A program made the position numbers and the translations under genes. DNA of 64,000 nucleotides, from the NCBI GenBank assembly GCA_025360745.1, contig JANYBP010000005.1:1-64000 (forward strand), written 5' to 3'. The notes under the pieces are model-generated. The model was not told the origin of the DNA and made no database searches. It saw only the letters and a list, made by a program, of their open reading frames with translations. Position 1 is the first letter of the stretch; the number at the start of each line of letters is the position of its first letter. Source of the DNA: a bacterium (GTDB lineage Bacteria > Verrucomicrobiota > Kiritimatiellia > CAIKKV01 > CAIYGI01). Positions 7,928 to 18,556 of this stretch are shown here, piece by piece.

Positions 7928-9756
7928 GACGTGGCATGGCCTCGGCGCGAAAAACAAGTTCCAGCGAGATGGTGCTGAAGGGCATCGGCGTGTCGCCCGG
8001 CATCGCCGTGGCCCCCGTTTTTCTACTGGCGGCCGACGACCGGCTGGTTCCGGAACGGCGCCTGACGGACCGCGAAGCGCTGGCCGAGATCATGCGGCTG
8101 GAAAATGCGATTATCGAAACCCGCCGGCAATTGACCGACATTCATCGCCATGTGGAGGAACAGGCCGGCCGCCAGCATGCCGATATTTTCGACATGCACA
8201 AACTGGTGCTTGACGATCCGGCTTTCATCGCGGAGGTTTTCGACGGGATTCTGAAACGGCACGCCAATGCCGAGCACGCCATCCGGCTGGCCGCCGAAGG
8301 CTATACCGAGACCCTGTCGCGGGTGGAGGACGATTATCTGCGCGAGCGGGTCAGCGACGTGAAGGACGTGGCGCGGCGCTTGATCAGGAATCTCTCCGAT
8401 TCCACGCACACGCCGCTGACGGGCCTGTCCGTGCGCAGCGTGATTGTGGGTGTTGACCTGGCGCCATCGGAAACGGCGACTTTGCAGCGGGAGTGGGTGC
8501 TGGGCTTTGCGACGGACCAGGGCAGTCCGACATCGCATACCGCGATCATGGCGCGGGCCCTTGGCATTCCGGCCGTGGTCGGACTTAGCAACATCAGCCA
8601 ACTCGTCAAGGTCGGCGAGGAAATCCTGGTGGACGGCTCCAGCGGCGAGGTCGTGCTGCGGCCATCTTCCGAGCGCCGCCGGATGGCCGGGCTGTATGCC
8701 GAGGCGCAGCGCACGATCGAGACCGAACTCGGAACCTTGCGCGACCAGCCCGCCGAGACGTCCGACGGCCATGCGATCGTGCTTTCGGCCAATGTGGAAC
8801 TGGTCGCGGAATTGCCCGCCGTGCTACAGTCCGGCGCGCAGGGCATCGGGCTCTTCCGGTCGGAATATCTCTATATCTCGCGCGAAACCCTGCCCTCCGA
8901 GGATGAGCAACTGGCCGCCTACGGCGAGGCCGCCAAGGCCATGGCGCCGCAACCGGTGATCATTCGCACGGTTGATCTGGGCGGCGACAAGTTTGCATCC
9001 AGCGTGCGCGTGCCGCACGAGGTCAACCCGTTTCTGGGTTTTCGCGCGATCCGTTTTTGTCTGGCGCAGCCCGCGCTTTTCAAGACCCAGGTGCGGGCCA
9101 TTTTACGCGCGAGCGCGCTGGGGCGGGTCAGCATGATGTACCCGATGATCAGCAATGTCGGCGAAGTGCGCCAGGCGAATGCGATCGTGGAGGCCTGCAA
9201 AGAGGAACTGCGCGGCGAGGGGCTGGAGTTCGACGAGGAAATGCCGGTCGGCGCCATGGTCGAAATTCCTTCGGCGGCGTTGACGGCCGAAATCATCGCC
9301 CCGCACGTGAAATTCTTCAGTTTGGGGACCAACGATCTGGTGCAATATACGCTGGCCGTGGACCGGGTTAACGAACGGGTGGCCCATCTTTATGAACCGA
9401 CCCACCCCGCGGTCCTGAGGCTCATCCGCTACACGATCGAAGCCGGCCATGCGCACGGCGTCTGGGTGGGCGTCTGCGGTGAGATGGCCGGCAACCCCGT
9501 ATTGACGCCGTTGCTGGTCGGGATGGGCCTGGATGAATTGAGCACCGCTCCGGCCAACGTGCCCGCGGTCAAGGATGCCATCCGTCGTGTCCGTCTGAGC
9601 GATGCCCGGGCCCTGGCCGAAAATGCCGCCAAATTGGGCACGGCGGGGGAAATTCTGGACCTATGTCGCGAGTTGACCAAGAGCACGGCGCCTGAAATAC
9701 TACGGCTCGCCGGTAAACCGGGCGCGGAGCGCGGGCGTGCGACATCCGGCAAATAG
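7924..9756 (+). CDS. ptsI: Phosphoenolpyruvate-protein phosphotransferase (Enzyme I)
   Basis: GSPTSHTAIMARALGIPAVVG, GIGLFRSEYLY, DLGGDKF, FFSLGTNDLVQYTLAVDR, GVCGEMAG. Confidence 0.97.
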   Translation: MRRGMASARKTSSSEMVLKGIGVSPGIAVAPVFLLAADDRLVPERRLTDREALAEIMRLENAIIETRRQLTDIHRHVEEQAGRQHADIFDMHKLVLDDPAFIAEVFDGILKRHANAEHAIRLAAEGYTETLSRVEDDYLRERVSDVKDVARRLIRNLSDSTHTPLTGLSVRSVIVGVDLAPSETATLQREWVLGFATDQGSPTSHTAIMARALGIPAVVGLSNISQLVKVGEEILVDGSSGEVVLRPSSERRRMAGLYAEAQRTIETELGTLRDQPAETSDGHAIVLSANVELVAELPAVLQSGAQGIGLFRSEYLYISRETLPSEDEQLAAYGEAAKAMAPQPVIIRTVDLGGDKFASSVRVPHEVNPFLGFRAIRFCLAQPALFKTQVRAILRASALGRVSMMYPMISNVGEVRQANAIVEACKEELRGEGLEFDEEMPVGAMVEIPSAALTAEIIAPHVKFFSLGTNDLVQYTLAVDRVNERVAHLYEPTHPAVLRLIRYTIEAGHAHGVWVGVCGEMAGNPVLTPLLVGMGLDELSTAPANVPAVKDAIRRVRLSDARALAENAAKLGTAGEILDLCRELTKSTAPEILRLAGKPGAERGRATSGK

Positions 9757-9795
9757 TTTGGAGATAAACGGAAGCAAGCGAAAGGAACCGCATCG

Positions 9796-10965
9796 ATGGC
9801 ACACGAGACGTATTTGTTTACTTCGGAATCTGTTACGGAAGGGCACCCCGACAAAGTGGCGGACGGCATCTCGGACGCCGTTTTGGACGCCAATCTGCGT
9901 CAGGATCCCCGCGCCCGTGTGGCCTGTGAAACGCTGGTCAGCACCGGGCTGGTCGTGATCGCGGGCGAGATCACCAGCCGGGCCACGGTCGACTACTCAA
10001 GCCTGGCTCGCGAAAAGATCCGCCGCATCGGCTATGACGATGCCAGCCTCGGCTTCTCGGCCGACAGTTGCGGCGTGCTGATCGCGCTGGACCGCCAGTC
10101 CCCGGACATCTCGCAGGGCGTGACGCAGGGCCAAGGAATGTTCAAGGAACAGGGCGCCGGTGACCAGGGCATGATGTTCGGTTATGCCTGCGACGAGACG
10201 CGCGAAATGATGCCGATGCCGATCATGTTCGCCCACCGGCTGACACGCGGCCTGGCCAATGCGCGGCGCGACGGCTCTCTGCCCTGGCTGCGGCCGGACG
10301 GCAAGTCGCAGGTGACCATCGCCTACGAGGATGGCAAACCGATGTACGTTGACACGGTGGTGGTTTCGACCCAGCACGCCCCGGACGTGAAGTACAAGGA
10401 AGTGCATGATGGCGTGATCGAGGAGATCGTCAAACAAGTGATTTCCCCAAAGCTGCTGACCAAGCGGACCAAGTATCTGATCAATCCGACCGGACGCTTC
10501 GTGATTGGCGGACCACACGGCGACAGCGGTGTCACCGGCCGCAAAATCATCGTGGATACCTACGGTGGCATGGGCCGTCACGGAGGCGGCGCCTTTTCAG
10601 GCAAGGATCCGTCCAAGGTTGACCGCAGCGCGGCCTATATGGCGCGTTATGTGGCCAAGAACGTGGTGGCGGCCAAATTGGCCCGCCGCTGCGAGTTGCA
10701 ACTGGCCTACGCGATCGGCTATCCGAATCCGGTTTCGGTGCATATCGACACCTTCGGCACAGGCTCGGTCAGCGACCGGCAGATCGAAAAGGCCGTCAGG
10801 GCGGTGTTTGGATTGAAACCGGCGGAGATCATCGAAACCTTGAATCTGCTGCGGCCGATTTACGAGGCCACCTCGATGTACGGCCACTTCGGACGCACCC
10901 GGGAGTTGGACGTTTTCACCTGGGAACGCACGGATCGCGCCGCGGATCTGCGCGCGGCGGTGTAA
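9796..10965 (+). CDS. metK: S-adenosylmethionine synthetase
   Basis: [67 protein letters not shown]. Confidence 0.98.
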   Translation: MAHETYLFTSESVTEGHPDKVADGISDAVLDANLRQDPRARVACETLVSTGLVVIAGEITSRATVDYSSLAREKIRRIGYDDASLGFSADSCGVLIALDRQSPDISQGVTQGQGMFKEQGAGDQGMMFGYACDETREMMPMPIMFAHRLTRGLANARRDGSLPWLRPDGKSQVTIAYEDGKPMYVDTVVVSTQHAPDVKYKEVHDGVIEEIVKQVISPKLLTKRTKYLINPTGRFVIGGPHGDSGVTGRKIIVDTYGGMGRHGGGAFSGKDPSKVDRSAAYMARYVAKNVVAAKLARRCELQLAYAIGYPNPVSVHIDTFGTGSVSDRQIEKAVRAVFGLKPAEIIETLNLLRPIYEATSMYGHFGRTRELDVFTWERTDRAADLRAAV

Positions 10966-10987
10966 GTCGGAGCGACGGAAGATAAAA

Positions 10988-11070
10988 GGGTTCAGGGTTC
11001 GGGGTACAGGTAAGATAACGACTTCTGTGCCTGATCTGAGAAACCAGGGTTCAGGGTGTCAGGGTTCAGG
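10988..11070 (+). repeat. Heptad repeat cluster of GGGTTCA/CAGGGTT units (reverse complement of TGAACCC)
   Basis: GGGTTCA GGGTTCG GGGTACA at 10988-11008; CAGGGTT CAGGGTGT CAGGGTT CAGG at 11045-11070. Confidence 0.85.
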
Positions 11071-11110
11071 AAAAATCCATCCTGAACCCTGAACTTTGGG
11101 CCCTTTTTTA
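11059..11110 (+). terminator. Hairpin made from the repeat plus a downstream T-run; possible terminator after metK
   Basis: TCAGGGTTCAGG - AAAAATCCAT - CCTGAACCCTGA (12-bp perfect stem), then a T-run after ACTTTGGGCCC. Confidence 0.5.
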
Positions 11111-11453
11111 TTTTTCGATCCATCTGGTGGCGGCCTTTGCGCCAGTTTCCCGACTGATACCCGAAACCATCTTTCCCCATTCCGACCGGCGGCGTGACTT
11201 AACCGCTTGACGGTTTTTGGGAGGGTTTTCGGCGAGGACAAAGAAACGAGAAAACCCTTGATAAGTACACGGTCATGGCGACCTCGCCACATATGTTCAG
11301 GCAGCAGTTGCGTCCGCCGCAGGACGGCGTATGATGGACGCACGGCATCGTTGGGGTATATCCCTGAGCGGAGTCAGTTGCGGAAAGTCCGTCTGATCGA
11401 TGAAGAGTTTTCCGCGGTTGATGTTCGGGTGCAAGGACGTGTAAGGAGACGAT

Positions 11454-12611
11454 ATGAGCAAACTGAAACGCATATTTCTGAACGGCTTTAAGTCGTTCCG
11501 CTTTGCCGGAAGGGAACTGGACGAAGCCCAGCAAACCGAAGCGGGCAATGCCATTGAGTTCGGGGACATCACCGTTTTGCTCGGAGCCAACGGGGCAGGG
11601 AAGAGCAACATCGTTTCGTTCTTCAGGATGCTGAATTACATGATGACCGGGGCACTTCAAGAGTTCGTCGGCAAGGGAGGCGGGGCTTCGTCCATCCTGC
11701 ACTACGGCCCCAAGACGACTCCCAAAATGCAGGCCGTCGTAGAGTTCGAGTCGGATCAACGGAAGAGCCGCTACGAGATGATCTTTACGGATGCACCACC
11801 TGATATTTTGATGTTCACCAATGAGAATGTTTTTTTTCACGATGCTGCCTGCCCCAGACCCCAGGAGATGGTTCTTCAGAGCGGGCATCAGGAGAGCGCC
11901 TTGAAGGGACGTGCGAAGAACAATGGAACGTGTCGGGTGATCTACGCAATGCTTTCCGGATGCCGTACTTATCAGTTTCACGACACGTCTGCCACCGCCA
12001 ATGTGCGGAAACCCTCCTACATCGAGAACACAAAATACTTGCTGAGCGATGCCGGCAACCTCGCCCCATACCTTTATGCCATGCGGGAGAGCACGCAGGA
12101 ACGGCGATACTACGACCGGATCGTCAGCACCATCCAGCAGGTCTACCCCCAGTTCAAGGACTTCGACATTGAGCCATCGAGACTGGATGATAAGAACATG
12201 CTTCTGAATTGGCGGGAGAAAGGAAACTCGGAGTACCTGTTCGGCCCTCATCAACTCTCTGACGGTACGCTGCGCTTCATGGCTTTGGCAACGTTGTTTC
12301 TTCAGCCGCCACATAGGCTCCCATCGGCCATTGTCATTGATGAACCTGAGCTGGGACTTCACCCCCATGCGATCACGGTGCTGGCCGGAATCATTCACGG
12401 GGTCTCCAACAAGTGCCAGGTTGTTCTCTCGACCCAGTCCACCAGACTCGTGGACGAGTTTGAGGTGGGGCAGATTGTCGTGGTTGAGCGGGATCGAAAG
12501 GAGAATTTCAGCCGTTGCCGCCGTCCCGATGCCAAGGCCCTTGAGGAGTGGATCAAGCAGTATTCGACAAGCGAACTGTGGGAGAAGAACGTGTTGGGAG
12601 GGCGGCCATGA
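11454..12611 (+). CDS. AAA family ATPase (AAA_15/AAA_21, OLD/AriA-like)
   Basis: LKRIFLNGFKSF, Walker A LLGANGAGKSNIV, LSDGTLRFMAL signature-like motif, Walker B AIVIDEPELGLHPHA, VVLSTQSTRLVDEF. Confidence 0.92.
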   Translation: MSKLKRIFLNGFKSFRFAGRELDEAQQTEAGNAIEFGDITVLLGANGAGKSNIVSFFRMLNYMMTGALQEFVGKGGGASSILHYGPKTTPKMQAVVEFESDQRKSRYEMIFTDAPPDILMFTNENVFFHDAACPRPQEMVLQSGHQESALKGRAKNNGTCRVIYAMLSGCRTYQFHDTSATANVRKPSYIENTKYLLSDAGNLAPYLYAMRESTQERRYYDRIVSTIQQVYPQFKDFDIEPSRLDDKNMLLNWREKGNSEYLFGPHQLSDGTLRFMALATLFLQPPHRLPSAIVIDEPELGLHPHAITVLAGIIHGVSNKCQVVLSTQSTRLVDEFEVGQIVVVERDRKENFSRCRRPDAKALEEWIKQYSTSELWEKNVLGGRP

Positions 12612-13300
12612 CATCCCGCCTGCATGTGACTGCCGAGGGGCCTACCGAAGAACGGTATGTCAACAATGTGCTCGTGAATCATCTCGGGGGCTTTCAGGTC
12701 GTCACCGACGTTCGCAGCGTCAAGACCGGCCGCAAGCGTGGGGTGGGCTATCGCGGCGGAATGACGAACTTTCCGAAGGCACGACAGGACATCCTGAATT
12801 GGATGAAGGAAGACCAGAACCCCGACGCATTCTTTACGACCATGTTTGACCTATACGCCCTGCCGGACGACTTCCCAGGCTATGTAGATGCCCGCCGGGA
12901 AAATGACCCGTATCGGAGGGTTGCCGTGTTGGAGGCCGCCCTCAAACAGGATTTCAGTCATCCCCGTTTCCTGCCCTACGTCCAACTTCACGAATTCGAG
13001 GCTCTGATCCTGGCCGAACCGCGGAAACTCGACTGGGAGTACCTCGAACACGACGATGCCATAGGGCGTCTCGTCCGGATGGTGGGTGAACAGAACCCTG
13101 AACTCATCAACGACGGCCCGGAGACTTCCCCCTCCAAGCGGATCATCCGGGAGATTCCGGCGTACGAACACCAGAAGGCGTCATCAGGCCCCATCGTGGC
13201 CGGGAGAATCGGGATTCCCGTGCTCAAAGATCGGTGCCGTCATTTCAATAACTGGCTTGGACAACTTGAACGGCTGCCGCAGGCACTGGGCCAAACATAA
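12608..13300 (+). CDS. DUF4276 family protein (TOPRIM-like), partner of the AAA ATPase
   Basis: ATGA overlap with the ATPase; VTAEGPTEERYV, FFTTMFDLYALPDDFPGY, VQLHEFEALILAEP. Confidence 0.87.
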   Translation: MTSRLHVTAEGPTEERYVNNVLVNHLGGFQVVTDVRSVKTGRKRGVGYRGGMTNFPKARQDILNWMKEDQNPDAFFTTMFDLYALPDDFPGYVDARRENDPYRRVAVLEAALKQDFSHPRFLPYVQLHEFEALILAEPRKLDWEYLEHDDAIGRLVRMVGEQNPELINDGPETSPSKRIIREIPAYEHQKASSGPIVAGRIGIPVLKDRCRHFNNWLGQLERLPQALGQT

Positions 13301-13496
13301 TGAGGAGGGTATCGTTATGCAGGCTCCAAAACTGACGTTCGGCGACCGAGCCTGATGTTGTCTGGGTGAACCGATGCCGTTCTCGCTGTGATCCGCGCCT
13401 GCGAACCGCTGGTCATTACCACGATATTCGACCAGTGAAATGCGGATTTTCACAAACCGTGTCGCGGGAAACACGCTGGCGTTTGGTGTGCTTTGC

Positions 13497-13531
13497 CGAA
13501 CACTGCACACCGAACACTGAACACCGAACAC
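13497..13531 (+). repeat. Heptad repeat (C/T)GAACAC, 5 units
   Basis: CGAACAC TGCACAC CGAACAC TGAACAC CGAACAC. Confidence 0.88.
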
Positions 13532-13537
13532 TCGTAC

Positions 13538-13972
13538 TCAGGCCTTCGGCGGCTCGCCGGCGTCGGGCTTTTCCGCTCTCGCATGCGGGACGCTGCTTTG
13601 CACGATCTCGCGCAGCATGGTGGTGTAGCCCTTGCCGTTTTCCAGTTCGCGGCTGACTTCCTTGAGAATCGTACCGGCGCCTTTTTCGACGCGGTTCTCC
13701 AGATGGAACACGATGTTCCCGATGCGGATCTGGTCGCCGACTTTCAGGACGGCTATATCCACGCGCTGATCGTTGACGAATACGCCGTTGCGCGACTTGA
13801 GATCCCTGATCACGTAGTCACCGTCCCAGAGCCGTATCTCGGCATGGTGGCGCGATATTTTTGTCTCCGCCACCGCCAGATCGGCATCGGAGGAACGTCC
13901 GATCACGATCGGCTCCGAACCGAGCGTTGCCACCATGTGCCGCCCCTCGCCGTCGGTAAATCGCAGGATCAT
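13538..13972 (-). CDS. FHA domain-containing protein
   Basis: MILRFTDGEGRHMVATLGSEPIVIGRSSDADLAVAETKISRHHAEIRLWDGDYVIRDLKSRNGVFVNDQRV. Confidence 0.92.
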   Translation of the reverse strand: MILRFTDGEGRHMVATLGSEPIVIGRSSDADLAVAETKISRHHAEIRLWDGDYVIRDLKSRNGVFVNDQRVDIAVLKVGDQIRIGNIVFHLENRVEKGAGTILKEVSRELENGKGYTTMLREIVQSSVPHARAEKPDAGEPPKA

Positions 13973-14031
13973 GCAATGCCTCCCCTTTTTTGTCGTCGTG
14001 CGCATAACGGTAGTCAATCGCCGCCCGTCGG

Positions 14032-14673
14032 TCAATTCCCGCCTGCAGGCGGCGCGCTCAGCCAGCCGGCCAGCCGGGCTTGTAAATCCGCCATGTTTTG
14101 CGCCCGCCGATCGGCGCGGGTGGGGGAGTTGCCACCCACCAGGATGGTTCGACAGCCGGCCCGCCGGCCGGCTTCCACGTCGCTTTCCGCGTCGCCCACC
14201 ATCCACGAACGGGTCAGGTCCAGCCCGTACTGCGCCGCGGCGCGCAGCAACATGCCCGGTTGCGGTTTGCGGCAGTCGCAGCTGTCGCGTTCGTGCGGAC
14301 AATACAAGACGTCCAGCACATCGACGCCCTGAGCGCGCAATTGTTCGCGCAGCCGGCGATGCAGGTCGTCCACCGTGGCCGCGCTCATGCGTCCGCGCGC
14401 CACCCCGCGCTGGTTGCTCACCACCACGGCGGCGAAACCAAGGCCTGTTACAATGCGTAACGCTTCCACAAACTCCGGCTGAAGATGAAAATCCTCCCAG
14501 CGTTCGACATAGCCCGGCCCCGGCGACAGGTTGACAATGCCGTCGCGATCGAAAAAAACCGCGGGGCGCCCTGAAGTTTTGGAAAGCCTATCCACCTGTC
14601 GCAACCTTTCTGGCCGGAACGCACGGGCCGTTCGGACGACCTCTTCCTTACCCCGCCCAGCTTCGCGCGTCAA
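14032..14673 (-). CDS. gmhB: D-glycero-beta-D-manno-heptose 1,7-bisphosphate 7-phosphatase (HAD family); start uncertain
   Basis: AVFFDRDGIVNLSPGPGYVERWEDF, VVVSNQRGVARG, YCPHERDSCDCRKPQPGML, WMVGDAESDVEAGRRAG. Confidence 0.88.
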   Translation of the reverse strand: MTREAGRGKEEVVRTARAFRPERLRQVDRLSKTSGRPAVFFDRDGIVNLSPGPGYVERWEDFHLQPEFVEALRIVTGLGFAAVVVSNQRGVARGRMSAATVDDLHRRLREQLRAQGVDVLDVLYCPHERDSCDCRKPQPGMLLRAAAQYGLDLTRSWMVGDAESDVEAGRRAGCRTILVGGNSPTRADRRAQNMADLQARLAGWLSAPPAGGN

Positions 14674-14730
14674 TCAAAATTGGGCACATCGTGCTTGCGT
14701 TTGCGCCGCAACTCGGGCAGATTATTCCCC

Positions 14731-16685
14731 ATGGCGCTGAATTTAAAGCGATGCACGCAATTAGTCTTGGGCCTTGTAGGTTGGTTGCTGGTATCCACCG
14801 CGCCGGCCATCTCCTACCGCGACTGGATAGCCGAGCCGGCGCCGGCGGATGCAACGATTACGCTTCTCGTTGAGCCGCTGTCCAATGGATGCGTTGCGGC
14901 GACTCAGAGCATTGAATTGTCGTCGTTCGGACATGGCCGCCATGCCAACGATAAACGTGAGTTGCCCACGCGCCCATCCGGTGGTTATCTCGGGCAACTT
15001 ATCGTTCGACGGTTTGCGGGGGCCAGACTCTATTTTCCGCTGACGGTATGCTTGTCGTTTCCAACCGTTCAAGTCGAGGACCTGCTGCCGTCTACGGGGC
15101 AAAGTCTTTCGAATTCCACGGCAAGTTTGAAATGGCACCTGCCTATGGGCATCTTGAATCCCGCCGCGCCGTTGCGCGCGGAACGCTTCCGGCGAAGTTG
15201 GTCCATCGCGAGCCTGTCCGCGGACGAGCGCGCGACCATACCGCTGATGCTTGCCGCGATGCCGGGCGGTGGATACCGCTCCCGCGACAATCTCCACACC
15301 TGTCTGTGCGAAATCCGGGATGCCCGGGGAACCGTCCTGCTGCGGAAACAGGTGGTGGAAATCTTCCGGCAGGACTGGTGCAATGGCAGCAGCACGGGCT
15401 GGGTGATGAACGAACTGGAGGCCGACCGCTTTCTGCGCGATTCCGCCGGCGTCAACAATACGCATACCATTACCGAACTTCCACCGCTGATCGAACCCTA
15501 TGCCGAAATCAATGCCTTATGGGTGTCCGACGAGGCCTCCCGCGGCGCCGCGCTGACCCAGGCGATGCTGCGGCGTCTGCTGCTGATGGGCATCTGGATT
15601 TATGGCCGCGACGCCACCATTTTCAAACTGACCGCCATGGCGGGTTTGCCAGGTCAATGTTCCGTGCTGTTGGGCGGCATTCAAGGAGTGCTTTTGCCGT
15701 CGGTCAAGGATTCCGGCGAAAAGCATGGTTCGTCACAACGCGAGAATTCGTTCTGGGACTACTACATTCCAAATGCGGGCGACGGAAATAAACAGGCCGT
15801 GCCGGTCATGGAAAACCGCCGCGATCTGTTTCAACCGCTCAAGGGCCGCTATCTTGGCTGGACCTGCGGCGTGCTTGGCATTTTTCTGGGCGTGGCCTGC
15901 ATCGGCCTGCCGGTCGCCTTCCGGCGTCTGAAAGGCTCGCGCCGCCTGATGCTCTGGTGGCTGATCCCGCTGGTCACGGTTTCGATCGGCAGCCTGAGCC
16001 TGATCGGCGGCCAGTTGCTGCTCCCGCGCCAGCCGCAAGCCGATGTCACCGAATACCGATTCGCCTTCGCCGGCTGGCCCGAAGTTTTTTGCCGCAGCGT
16101 CAATCGCAGTCTGACTTTCGAAAACCGGCAGGTCTCATGGACGATGCCCTTGGACAGTTTTATCATGCCTGTCCGCTCTCGTTCCAGTTCAGTCGGCCAG
16201 GAATGGATGGAAGCGTCAGCCGGCGGGATGGTACACGGCATGTCCGGAGTGAAACGCGGGCAATTGATGGACTCCGAAACCGCCGGATTTCGCGCTTTGC
16301 CGCTGCCCGTGGCGAGCGACGACAGCACAACCAACCCGCCCGGCTTGCGAGTGCTGGCGCCGCTGCGCCAGGTCCACGTCTGGGAAAATGGCGCGTGGCA
16401 CCGGGCGGGCGATCTTAAAGCCGGCCAGATTATCCGGACGCCCTTCGGCTCCAAGACCAATACGCTCTTCGGCCTGCCCCAGTGTATCAACGATTCCATC
16501 CCTGTTAACGGTTGCCCGTCCGCGCCTTTTTACAATACGCTGATCGTGGCGGCGTTATCCGACGAGCCCGCCGCCGTTCAACCGGGCATGAAAAATACGC
16601 GCAGCGAATCACGTGTCGTTTGGCTGATCCAGATTCCCGTGCAACCAACGCCCCCTGTGCCCGGCGAGATGGGGGATAAACCCAG

Positions 16686-16689
<4 letters not shown>
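14731..16689 (+). CDS. Uncharacterised membrane protein linked to an ABC-2 exporter
   Basis: Signal peptide, large extracytoplasmic region, two internal TMs (GVLGIFLGVACIGLPVAF, LMLWWLIPLVTVSIGSLSLIGG); 4-nt overlap with the ABC ATPase. Confidence 0.8.
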
Positions 16690-17671
<982 letters not shown>

Positions 17672-17675
<4 letters not shown>

Positions 17676-18484
17676 TGAATCCCTTGTACTGGCTGGAATT
17701 GCGCGTGCGCGCCCGGGAAAAACGGCTCTGGCTGATCGCGCTGTTTTTCGTGATCGTCATGGCGATCATCAGCGGGATCATGCTGGCCACATCCATGCAG
17801 TCGTCTGGCAATCGTTTCATCGAGCCCCTAAATATCGGCGAGGGCATGATCTGGACGGCGTTATTTTGCCAGGCCGGCCTGCTCGTGATCCTGGCGCCGC
17901 TGGCCACGGCCGGACGGATTTCACAGGAACGCGAACAACGCACGCTGGCCGCGCTGGTCAATTCTCCCGCCAGCGCGACCCGCATTGCGTTGGGCAAATT
18001 GTGGGGCGCCTGGACCTTTGTGCTCTGGCTCGGGGTGCTGGTGCTGCCGTTCCTCTTCACGGCGACACTCTGGGGCGGACCTTCCTGGAAGTTGATTCTC
18101 GGCTGCCTCGGACTGAACTTGCTGGCCGGTTTAGTTCTTTCGGCGCTGTCGCTGGGTATATCCGGACTGTTCGGACGCTCGTTAACCGCCTATTTGGTTA
18201 CCGGCTGTTTCCTTTTCGGCTGGATCGCGGTGCTGCCTATGCTGGGTTCCCTGGCCATGGCGTTGAATCATGACGGAAGTGTCGCTCCCCATTACCAGGA
18301 ATTCGTGATGTACCTGACGATGTATCACAATCCTTTCTATCCCCTGATTTCATTGACCGAGGCTGTCACGGAAACGGGCGGCAAATTTATCCTGCCGATG
18401 GTATATGGCGTGACGGTCTGGATCCTGCTGGGGTGGGGCGGACTGATGCTCGCGATCCGCAGCCTGAAGCGCGAAGTGTATTGA
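17672..18484 (+). CDS. ABC-2 type transporter permease
   Basis: Six or so TM segments; QEREQRTLAALVNSPASATRIALGKL motif; overlaps the ATPase gene. Confidence 0.9.
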
Positions 18485-18556
18485 CCGTGACAGGCCCGCA
18501 CGACGGGTCGCCCGGATGTTCTCTCCTGAAGCGCCCGTTGCGTCAAGAAAACGGGC

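Noticed and set aside
11199-12614. 471-aa minus-strand ORF opposite the AAA ATPase
   Set aside because: Antisense to a gene with intact Walker A/B motifs; no recognisable domain.
10988-13531. Considered an insertion sequence or transposon
   Set aside because: No transposase, integrase or recombinase ORF and no clear target-site duplication; only short heptad repeats bracket the module.
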